The position numbers and the translations under genes were made by a program. This document shows, one piece after another, positions 1 to 5,566 of a DNA stretch of 8,973 bases. Source of the DNA: an uncultured Eubacteriales bacterium (GTDB lineage: Bacteria; Bacillota; Clostridia; Christensenellales; Borkfalkiaceae); the NCBI GenBank assembly GCA_900547645.1, contig URHP01000061.1, positions 1 to 8,973 on the forward strand, read 5' to 3'. Every line of letters starts with the position of its first letter. The first letter of the stretch is position 1. Below the pieces are notes generated by a model that was given only the letters and a program-made list of their open reading frames with translations, searched no databases and was not told the DNA's origin.

Positions 1-1
1 G

Positions 2-847
2 TCGGCGGAAAAAACCGCCTTCGCTCTTGCGGAACTCGCCGTACAGACGGCGGAGAAAGCCGGGAAATCGATGGGCGACGTGCAGGCGATCGGCATCGGT
101 GCGCCCGGTGTCATTGACAGCGCCGATGGCGTGATCGTTTCCTGGACGAATTTCGGTTGGAAACATGTTCCGCTCGGTGCGCTTGTTGAAAAATATACCG
201 GGAAAAAGACGTTTGTTCTCAACGATGCCAACGCTGCCGCGTTGGGGGAAGCAAAATTCGGTGCGGGAAAGGAATATTCCGACAGCGTGCTCGTGACGTT
301 GGGGACGGGCGTAGGCAGCGGCATTATGATCGGCGGGAAACTTTTTGAAGGATTCCGCAGCGCCGGTGCTGAGCTGGGGCATACGGTGATCCGCGTGGGG
401 GGCGAGCAGTGCAGCTGCGGAAGGCGCGGCTGCTTTGAACGTTATGCATCCGCCTCTGCACTCATCCGCCTGACGCAAGAGGGCATGCGGCTCGATCGCG
501 GCAGCGCCATGTGGCGGTTTGCGCATACGCCGGACGAGGCGGACGGGCGTACGGTATTTCTTGCCATGAAAGAGGGAGATCCCGCGGCGCAGCGTGTCTT
601 TGACGACTATATCGAAGGGCTTGGAGAGGGGATCCTGAATATTGTGAACACCTTCCGGCCGCAGGCAATTATCCTGGGCGGGGGGATCTCCGCCGAAGGC
701 GAGACGCTGCTGGAGCCGCTTCGCCGCTATGTATTTCCTCGGCTATATGTGTCGGTGGATTACGCGCCGCTTTCCATTGTCTGCGCCTCGCTTGGGAATG
801 ATGCCGGTCTGTATGGGGCGGCGCAGTACGCCTTTGACCGTCTTTGA
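2..847 (+). CDS. ROK-family sugar kinase (glucokinase-like), 5' end cut off by the window edge
   Basis: The family phosphorylates glucose or related hexoses/hexosamines with ATP in the cytoplasm. The frame is open to the left edge, so the start is outside; 281 residues are visible. Seen, numbered from the first whole codon: GIGAPGVID near 30-38; LNDANAAALGE with the probable catalytic Asp at 75; a glycine-rich phosphate-binding stretch VTLGTGVGSG; ELGH with His127; and the ROK zinc signature CSCGRRGC at 137-144 followed by FE. A second glycine-rich segment (IILGGGIS) sits near the C-terminus. ROK kinases are usually a little over 300 residues, so about 40-50 N-terminal residues, including the first ATP-binding DxGxT loop, are probably missing. 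A ROK repressor with an N-terminal helix-turn-helix cannot be strictly excluded because that end is not seen, but the intact catalytic and zinc motifs favour a kinase. Sugar specificity is not readable. The gene is followed by two terminators. Confidence 0.93.
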   Translation, partial: SAEKTAFALAELAVQTAEKAGKSMGDVQAIGIGAPGVIDSADGVIVSWTNFGWKHVPLGALVEKYTGKKTFVLNDANAAALGEAKFGAGKEYSDSVLVTLGTGVGSGIMIGGKLFEGFRSAGAELGHTVIRVGGEQCSCGRRGCFERYASASALIRLTQEGMRLDRGSAMWRFAHTPDEADGRTVFLAMKEGDPAAQRVFDDYIEGLGEGILNIVNTFRPQAIILGGGISAEGETLLEPLRRYVFPRLYVSVDYAPLSIVCASLGNDAGLYGAAQYAFDRL

Positions 848-868
848 ACAGCGACGATCCGAAAATAG

Positions 869-893
869 AACCGCGCGTTTGCGCGGTTTTTTA
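869..893 (+). terminator. Intrinsic terminator of the ROK kinase gene
   Basis: An 8-bp stem (AACCGCGC, 869-876, pairing with GCGCGGTT, 881-888) encloses a GTTT loop. The descending arm runs directly into a T-rich tail (887-893). It begins 21 bases after the kinase stop codon, the normal position for a Rho-independent terminator. Confidence 0.85.
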
Positions 894-916
894 TTGATAT
901 TTGAAAATTTAAAATG

Positions 917-950
917 AAATGCCCGCCGTATAGCCGGCGGGCATTTTTTT
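917..950. terminator. Bidirectional terminator between convergent ROK kinase and PadR-like genes
   Basis: A perfect 12-bp stem (917-928 with 935-946; core GCCCGCCG/CGGCGGGC) has a six-base loop. On the plus strand it ends in seven T residues (944-950) and would act as a second, stronger stop for the kinase transcript. On the minus strand the stem starts only three bases after the stop codon of the 950-2950 gene and is followed by a less regular T-rich tail (ATTTCATTTT). It probably serves both genes. Confidence 0.85.
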
Positions 951-2950
951 CAGTCTTTTTTCGGTCTGACCTGCAGATAGTAGACAACTCCGAAGAGCAC
1001 AACGCCGAGATAGGCGATCGCCGGGATGGTAACCCAGGAGGTCAGCTGTACGGGATCGTTGAGATCGGCTCTTGCCGAGAGTGCCGCGATCAGCGTAACG
1101 ATGACCAGCAAAATGTATCCGACGACTACGTTCAGGATGACAGGACCGGTCCTGCGCAGGGCGCGTTCGCCGTAACGGTTTGCGTAAGCAAGTCCCGTCA
1201 CGAGGAGTACGGCGAGTCCGATGCTCCAGATGAGATAGGGGTAGAAGACGGGCAGACCTGCCGAGGGCGTGACGCCGAGCAGAATGCTGCCGAGGGCGAC
1301 GCAGAACAGGAATGTGACGATCCCGCTCAGAAAGAGCGCTTTCCCCTTGTGTACAAGGCTTACCGATTCGTTTTCTGCTTGTTTTGCAGTGCTGCCTGCC
1401 GTCTGAATGCGGATGCCGTCCTGTGCGGCGCGCGCTTCAAGATCGGTAAAATCGATCCCGTCCAATGATTGCGCTTTATTTTCAGATGCTGAAGCCGGTT
1501 CGCCCGAGACTGCGTTTGCGTACAGTCTGTGAACGACGGTGCGGTAGTCTTCTACGGGTGCGGGTTCATTGTTTTCTTCCCGGGGAGCAGGGGGCGTATA
1601 GTAGCTGTAATCGTGCGGCGGCTCTTCTTGCTGCGGCGCATTGACAAGATCGAGATAATTGCGGTGCAGCAGCTGTTGTTCCCGCTTGCGGAAGAGTTCT
1701 TCCTGCTGTGCCACGATGCGGGATTCCTGTAACTTCAGTTCCTCTGCGTGGCGGGCGCGCTCTTCTTCAAGCGCCTGCGTCAGCTTTTCATCGTACAGAC
1801 GCCGCTCGGTTTCGCGCACCTCTTCCAGCTGAATACGGCTTTCCTCTGCCTGCGTCTCGCTTTGACGGCGCGTATTTTCAAGCGCTGCCTCGCTTTCGCG
1901 CAGCTCATACTCGAGAGAGGAGATCTTGCCCTGCAGCGCCTCCGCTTGTTCGTTTTCTTCGCGCGTCTTTTGTTCTTCCCGCTGTGCGCGGAGGGCTTCC
2001 AGCTCGGCGCGTTTTTGCGCGAGCGCCTGTTCGCGTGCGGCGATCTCGTTTTCTCTCCATGCGCGTTCCCGGATAACGGCTTCGTTGCGGGCGCGCATCT
2101 CTTCTTCGAAGGCGGTTTCTCTTTGTTCGAGTTCGCTGCGCTTTTCGTCCAGCTCCTTGAGCTGATCGCGATAGCGTGCTTCCAATTGCGCCAAGGCTTC
2201 CGTCTGAGCGGCCGTCTCAAGAGCCTGCGATTGTGTCTGCTGTGCGCGGAGGGTTTCCAATTCGGCGCGCTTTTGTGCGAGCGCCTGTTCGCGCGCAACG
2301 ATCTCGCTCTCCCGCCAGGCGCGTTCTTTGTCGGCTGCCTCGCTGCGGGCGCGTATCTCTTCTTCGAAAGCAGTCCTGCTCCGCTCGAGTTCGCCGCGCT
2401 TTTCTTCCAGCTCTTTGAGCTGTTCCTTGTAACGCGCTTCGAGTTTTGCGAGTTCTTCCGTGTCATTGAAGGACGGCTCATAGTCGAGTTCGTCGTCGCT
2501 CCATTCGCCGCGCGGGACGCGGGACGTCGTTTCCTTGAGAACGCGCATATTGACCGCGGTAGGGGCGGGGTTGGAGAAGTCGAAATCCTTATCGGAGATC
2601 AGACTGTCGATGACCGTGCGGGAATATTCCCATTCCGATTGATTTTGCTCAGAAATGGCTTTCCCCGATTCGGTGAGGGAAAAGTATTTGCGCCTTCCGC
2701 CGCTGACAGATCCGCCCCAATAGGATGTGACATAGCCGTCCTTTTCCAGCCGCTTGAGGGCGCTGTAGAGGGAGGGCTGTTTGAGCGAATATTGACCGTG
2801 GCTCTTGCGCTCGATCTCTGCGATGATCTCGTAGCCGTACTTGTCGCCGTCGTAGAGTGCGCGCAGGATGATCGTGTTGATGTGCCCGCGGATCAGGTCG
2901 GAACTGACCGATTTTTCGGGGCGTTCTTCCAATACGATGCTTTCGTCCAT
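950..2950 (-). CDS. PadR-type winged-helix regulator fused to a long coiled coil and four membrane segments
   Basis: The protein has 666 residues in three parts. Residues about 18-118 are a PadR winged helix: HINTIILRALYDGDKYGYEI, then QPSLYSALKRLEKDGYV as the recognition region, a wing with GGRRKYFSLTESG, and a C-terminal helix. Residues about 165-430 are a charged Glu/Arg/Ala/Gln-rich coiled coil, within which residues 167-238 are repeated at 253-324. Residues 430-535 form a Pro/Glu-rich linker with two island-like segments (DYRTVVHRLYANA near 468-480 and DFTDLEARAAQDGIRI near 500-515). Residues about 537-560, 566-590, 603-625 and 637-660 are hydrophobic, giving four predicted membrane segments and a short basic tail. 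PadR proteins are usually about 100-190 soluble residues acting as dimeric repressors, so this is a large extension. An AAAGGAG site (2957-2963) lies six bases before the ATG and fixes the start. The gene is monocistronic, with a consensus promoter and its own terminator. The DNA-binding role is known for the family; membrane tethering and ligand are inferred. Confidence 0.9.
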   Translation of the reverse strand: MDESIVLEERPEKSVSSDLIRGHINTIILRALYDGDKYGYEIIAEIERKSHGQYSLKQPSLYSALKRLEKDGYVTSYWGGSVSGGRRKYFSLTESGKAISEQNQSEWEYSRTVIDSLISDKDFDFSNPAPTAVNMRVLKETTSRVPRGEWSDDELDYEPSFNDTEELAKLEARYKEQLKELEEKRGELERSRTAFEEEIRARSEAADKERAWRESEIVAREQALAQKRAELETLRAQQTQSQALETAAQTEALAQLEARYRDQLKELDEKRSELEQRETAFEEEMRARNEAVIRERAWRENEIAAREQALAQKRAELEALRAQREEQKTREENEQAEALQGKISSLEYELRESEAALENTRRQSETQAEESRIQLEEVRETERRLYDEKLTQALEEERARHAEELKLQESRIVAQQEELFRKREQQLLHRNYLDLVNAPQQEEPPHDYSYYTPPAPREENNEPAPVEDYRTVVHRLYANAVSGEPASASENKAQSLDGIDFTDLEARAAQDGIRIQTAGSTAKQAENESVSLVHKGKALFLSGIVTFLFCVALGSILLGVTPSAGLPVFYPYLIWSIGLAVLLVTGLAYANRYGERALRRTGPVILNVVVGYILLVIVTLIAALSARADLNDPVQLTSWVTIPAIAYLGVVLFGVVYYLQVRPKKD
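1979..2194 (-). repeat. Coiled-coil repeat unit 2 (residues 253-324 of the PadR-like protein)
   Basis: This is the second copy of the 72-residue repeat, starting LAQLEARYRDQLKELDEKR and ending AREQALAQKRAELEALRAQ. The nucleotide sequences of the two copies are also visibly alike around the segment encoding AREQALAQKRAELE, which points to tandem duplication in the gene and not just generic coiled-coil composition. Confidence 0.85.
2237..2452 (-). repeat. Coiled-coil repeat unit 1 (residues 167-238 of the PadR-like protein)
   Basis: This is the first copy of a 72-residue direct repeat within the coiled coil. It starts LAKLEARYKEQLKELEEKR and ends AREQALAQKRAELETLRAQ. It aligns without gaps to the unit at 1979-2194, with a period of 86 residues (258 bases). 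Roughly three quarters of the residues are identical and most other changes are conservative (K/R, E/D, I/M). Confidence 0.85.
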
Positions 2951-2975
2951 GCCGTGCTCCTTTGCTTTTTCTTAC

Positions 2976-3004
2976 ATTATATATGAAAAGAAAAAATTTG
3001 TCAA
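2976..3004 (-). promoter_or_regulatory. Perfect consensus sigma-70-type promoter of the PadR-like gene
   Basis: Read on the minus strand, TTGACA (2999-3004) and TATAAT (2976-2981) are separated by exactly 17 bases, which matches the ideal housekeeping promoter. Transcription would start near 2969, leaving a leader of about 20 bases that contains only the ribosome-binding site. A promoter this strong for a regulator gene suggests that it is held down by repression. Confidence 0.85.
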
Positions 3005-3029
3005 TAGTCAAAGTACTATGTCAGACATA
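3004..3029. promoter_or_regulatory. Two overlapping dyads at and upstream of the -35 box, candidate operator
   Basis: Two perfect inverted repeats overlap: ATAGT-N6-ACTAT (3004-3019) and TATGTC-A-GACATA (3017-3029). The first touches the last base of the PadR-like gene's -35 box; the second lies directly upstream. Known PadR operators are AT-rich dyads with ATGT/ACAT half-sites, usually spaced more widely than here. The position suits autorepression, and possibly control of the divergent gene at 3092. Operator function is inferred; the dyads are seen directly. Confidence 0.5.
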
Positions 3030-3091
3030 ATTTTCTGATTTTTTTCTCAAAACGCATACTTTTTTTGTGCGGCGCGTAATGTGAAGAGAAT

Positions 3092-4237
3092 ATGGGAGTG
3101 GTGCGTACGGCGCTTTTTCTGATCGGAACGACGATCGGCGCGGGTTTTTTGACGGGAGCCGAGCTTATCCGCTTTTTCGGCGGCAACGGGTATCTTCCGG
3201 CGCTTGCGCTTGCCTGCGCCGTCTATTGTCCGGCGTGCGCTTTTTTTCTGTCGCTCGGAAAAAAATACGGCGGTTTTGCCCAAGCCATGCGCGCGCTGTT
3301 CGGGCGCGGTGCGCATGTTGCGGCCTGCCTGACGCTTGCGGTTTCCTTTGTGCCGTGCGCCGGGATGCTTGCCGGATTGGACGCGCTCTTCCCTGGTCTC
3401 GGTCCGCTGCCTTCGGTCGCGGGACTGGCGGTCGTCTTGCTCTTCCTCGGGAGGGGGATGAAGGGGGTGGGACTTCTCAATTGCATTCTCGTCCCCGGTC
3501 TGCTGCTCTTTGTGGCAGTGTCGGCAAAGGGAGGAGTTTCGCTTGCCGTGCCTTCCGTGCCGGAGGCGGGTAATGGATTGTTGTATGCGGCAATGAATAC
3601 GGCGTTTGCCGCTCCGGCGCTGATGGATGCGGGGCGGGACGTGCGCGCGCCGGTGCGGTCTGCGATCCTTGCGGGCGGTGCGATTTTTCTCAGCGGGGCG
3701 TTCGTTCTCGCCGGGATCTTTCGTGCCGGAGCGGATGCGGTCCGATCGCCGATGCCGTATCTTTATGTCATGCGCGGGAACCGGCTGTTTTTTGTGGCGG
3801 CCGCCTGCGCGGTATTGACTTCGCTTGCTTCCGCGCTCTTTCCGTTGCTCCGTGCGTGCGGACGGTTTGCGGGCGCAAAGAAAAACGCCGCAAAGGCAGT
3901 TGTCCTCCTTGCGGCGTTTGTTTTGTCTCGTCTCGGACTGAGCGGTGTGATCGATTTGCTCTATCCTGCGGTCGGTGTGTTCGGTGCAGTATTTTCAGCT
4001 CTCTGCATTTTTGACGAGTATTTTTTCAAGCAGCACGACCAACGCATACATTCCCGCCGCCAGCAGGCAGAGGAGAAAGGTCGCGCTCATCACAAGATCG
4101 AGTTTGAACACCTGCCCGCCGTACACGATGAGGTAGCCGAGTCCCGCACGGGAAACGATATATTCTCCCATGATCGAACCGATCCACGCCATCCCCACGT
4201 TGACCTTCAGCATGGAGATCACGGCGGGGTAGGATGA
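3092..4237 (+). CDS. YkvI-like (COG3949-type) multi-pass membrane protein with an anomalous C-terminal extension
   Basis: About 306 residues form a hydrophobic protein with roughly ten membrane segments. The N-terminal motif IGTTIGAGFLTGAELIRFF (residues 11-29) matches the pattern typical of the YkvI group within the APC-like transporter fold (family pattern GTxxGAGFxxGxE). The last membrane segment, LYPAVGVFGAVFSALCIF (about 290-307), also fits the family C-terminus. The function of YkvI proteins is not established; a transporter role is inferred from the fold. After about residue 308 the frame continues as a highly charged, His/Arg-rich tail of some 74 residues, which is simply the antisense reading of the convergent permease gene. 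The true stop may have been lost, or a frameshift near the T runs at 4008-4012 or 4021-4026 may have occurred. The ATG is preceded by a weak purine-rich GAAGAGA; no convincing plus-strand promoter is seen, only a poor TTTCTG-N17-CATACT. The gene diverges from the PadR-like regulator. Confidence 0.75.
   Translation: MGVVRTALFLIGTTIGAGFLTGAELIRFFGGNGYLPALALACAVYCPACAFFLSLGKKYGGFAQAMRALFGRGAHVAACLTLAVSFVPCAGMLAGLDALFPGLGPLPSVAGLAVVLLFLGRGMKGVGLLNCILVPGLLLFVAVSAKGGVSLAVPSVPEAGNGLLYAAMNTAFAAPALMDAGRDVRAPVRSAILAGGAIFLSGAFVLAGIFRAGADAVRSPMPYLYVMRGNRLFFVAAACAVLTSLASALFPLLRACGRFAGAKKNAAKAVVLLAAFVLSRLGLSGVIDLLYPAVGVFGAVFSALCIFDEYFFKQHDQRIHSRRQQAEEKGRAHHKIEFEHLPAVHDEVAESRTGNDIFSHDRTDPRHPHVDLQHGDHGGVG
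3883..3919 (-). terminator. Hairpin terminator candidate for the ABC operon, embedded in the YkvI-like gene
   Basis: A perfect 11-bp stem (AAACGCCGCAA, 3883-3893, with TTGCGGCGTTT, 3909-3919) encloses a 15-base loop. Read on the minus strand it is followed by T-rich sequence (TTTTTCTTTG, counting the end of the stem). It begins 75 bases past the permease stop codon and is the only good terminator seen downstream of the operon. It lies in codons for KNAAKAVVLLAAFV of the opposing gene. On the plus strand the tail TTTGTTTTG is less regular. Confidence 0.6.
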
Positions 4238-4804
4238 GGGGATCACGAGTTTCCAGAGGATCTGCGGCTTGCTCGCGCCCATCGATTTCATGAGCAGGAT
4301 CTTGTTCGGATCGGTCGCAATGAACGCGGAAAGCATATGGATGATCGCCACAATGATGCCGACGAGCACGGTCATAAAGACGATCGCTTCGCTTCCCGTT
4401 CCGAACCAGATGATGATGAGCGGACCGAGCGCAATTTTCGGCAGGGCATTGAGCACGACGATATAGGGTTCAAGCACTTTGCGCAGCGTCTCGCTCCACC
4501 ACAGGAGAAGGGCGATCCCGAATCCGAGGACGACCGCTATGGCGAAGCCTGCGAGCGTCTCCCAGAGGGTGACGCCGATATGGTAGAACAGGCTCCCGTC
4601 CGCATAGAGCGACGCGATCGTTTTGGCGATGCGGGAGGGGGAGCTCATGATGAAGGGATCCACCCAACCGCACGCGGTGACAAGTTCCCACATGCCGAGC
4701 AGCAGCCCAAGCACGCCGATGCGAAGCGCCCATACAAGGGCGAGGTTTTGTTTGCGGCGGCGCAGAAAGCGCGCGTGTTCTTTTGAGTAGGTCATGTTTT
4801 TCAT
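3995..4804 (-). CDS. ABC importer permease, NitT/TauT (SsuC/TauC/ThiX-like) type
   Basis: A 269-residue inner-membrane subunit of an ABC importer, using the start at 4804. About six hydrophobic segments are visible, the first near 22-43 and the last near 240-262. The cytoplasmic EAA-type loop that docks on the ATPase is seen at about 169-200 (LLMKSMGASKPQ, then LVIPSSYPAV), with the conserved Gly at 176. Length and the conserved MAWIGSIMGEYIVSRAGLGYL segment fit the SsuC/TauC/ThiX group. The start chosen overlaps the ATPase stop codon in an ATGA (4801-4804), implying translational coupling; a GGGGAG site lies ten bases upstream. An in-frame ATG at 4822 would add six residues but has no good ribosome-binding site. 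It is the last gene of the operon with the lipoprotein and ATPase genes. Its 3' end is overlapped by the readthrough of the convergent YkvI-like frame. The substrate is not readable. Confidence 0.93.
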   Translation of the reverse strand: MKNMTYSKEHARFLRRRKQNLALVWALRIGVLGLLLGMWELVTACGWVDPFIMSSPSRIAKTIASLYADGSLFYHIGVTLWETLAGFAIAVVLGFGIALLLWWSETLRKVLEPYIVVLNALPKIALGPLIIIWFGTGSEAIVFMTVLVGIIVAIIHMLSAFIATDPNKILLMKSMGASKPQILWKLVIPSSYPAVISMLKVNVGMAWIGSIMGEYIVSRAGLGYLIVYGGQVFKLDLVMSATFLLCLLAAGMYALVVLLEKILVKNAES

Positions 4805-5532
4805 GCGTTGAGTTCTCCCCAAAGACGTTCGAACCAGCCCGAAAAACCCGCCTGCTCCCGCCGCTTGAGGGGCGGTACGTCTCCGAAATCGAGTGTATGC
4901 GAATGTGCTACGCGCGCGGGACGCGCCGTAAGGACGAGCACGCGGTCCGCAACGGAGATCGCTTCGGAAATGTCGTGCGTGATCAGGAGCGCCGTCTTTT
5001 TTTCACTGCGTATGATATTGGAGACGTCTTCGCAGACGTTCAGCCGCGTCTGATAGTCGAGCGCAGAGAACGGCTCGTCAAGGAGCAGAATATCGGGATC
5101 GGTCGCAAGCGTTCGGATGAGGGCGGCGCGCTGGCGCATCCCGCCCGAAAGCTGGGCGGGATAACTGCCGAGGAAATCGCCGAGTCCGTATTTTTTGGCA
5201 AGTGCAAGCGCGCGTTCCTTGTGTTCTGTTGTCTTCTGCCGTCTGATTTCGAGCGGAAGGAAGATATTTTTTTCAATGGTACGCCACGGAAAGAGTTCGT
5301 CTTTTTGCAGCATATATCCGAAGCTCCCGCGGCTTTCGATCGTTCCTTCCGACGGTTTCAGAAGCCCTGCCGCAAGCGACAGCAACGTCGTCTTCCCGCA
5401 GCCGGACGGTCCGATGATCGCGACGAATTCGCCTTCGTCCACGGAAAAAGAGAGGTCTTTTGCCGCGACGAGCTCTCCGCGTACGGTATGGTAGATGTAA
5501 GTTACGCCCTGAAATCGCAGGATATTTTTCAT
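4801..5532 (-). CDS. ABC importer ATP-binding protein, NitT/TauT (SsuB/TauB/ThiZ-like) type
   Basis: A 243-residue cytoplasmic ATPase that powers the importer. All nucleotide-binding motifs are present in order: Walker A GPSGCGKTT (41-49), Q-loop Gln76, signature LSGGM (128-132) followed by RQRAAL, Walker B ILLLDEP (148-154) with catalytic Glu153, the D-loop SALD, and H-loop His186 in THD. The motif FPWRTIEKNI just after the Q-loop is typical of the sulfonate/nitrate/taurine importer group. The length is normal, so this looks like a functional enzyme. AAAGGA (5540-5545) lies seven bases before the ATG. The stop codon overlaps the permease start by four bases, and only 34 bases separate the gene from the upstream lipoprotein gene, so the three are one operon. 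The family assignment is secure; the substrate is unknown. Confidence 0.96.
   Translation of the reverse strand: MKNILRFQGVTYIYHTVRGELVAAKDLSFSVDEGEFVAIIGPSGCGKTTLLSLAAGLLKPSEGTIESRGSFGYMLQKDELFPWRTIEKNIFLPLEIRRQKTTEHKERALALAKKYGLGDFLGSYPAQLSGGMRQRAALIRTLATDPDILLLDEPFSALDYQTRLNVCEDVSNIIRSEKKTALLITHDISEAISVADRVLVLTARPARVAHSHTLDFGDVPPLKRREQAGFSGWFERLWGELNA
4815..4820 (-). promoter_or_regulatory. Ribosome-binding site of the permease gene, inside the ATPase gene
   Basis: GGGGAG on the minus strand lies within the last codons of the ATPase gene, ten bases before the ATG at 4804. It supports the ATGA-overlap start over the ATG at 4822, which would precede it. Confidence 0.6.
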
Positions 5533-5566
5533 AGGCAGGTCCTTTGTTTGCGTATTTCTGTTTTTG

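Noticed and set aside
914..1468. 184-codon plus-strand frame
   Set aside because: It begins inside the bidirectional terminator and is antisense to the membrane and linker region of the PadR-like gene; there is no recognisable domain.
1780..2481. 233-codon minus-strand frame inside the PadR-like gene
   Set aside because: It is an out-of-frame shadow of the coiled-coil region, with Arg/Ser/Lys-rich composition and no domain.
1748..2986. 412-codon plus-strand open frame opposite the PadR-like gene
   Set aside because: It is antisense to the Glu/Arg-rich coiled coil. GAG/GAA and CGC codons read backwards give Leu/Phe/Ala-rich pseudo-protein without stops. The minus strand has the PadR domain, ribosome-binding site, promoter and terminator.
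3032..3060. Plus-strand promoter TTTCTG-N17-CATACT for the YkvI-like gene
   Set aside because: The -35 matches only two of six consensus bases; it is too weak to annotate, although no better candidate is visible.
4805..4822. Six-residue longer permease start at 4822
   Set aside because: The ATGA overlap at 4801-4804 with GGGGAG ten bases upstream is the better-supported start.
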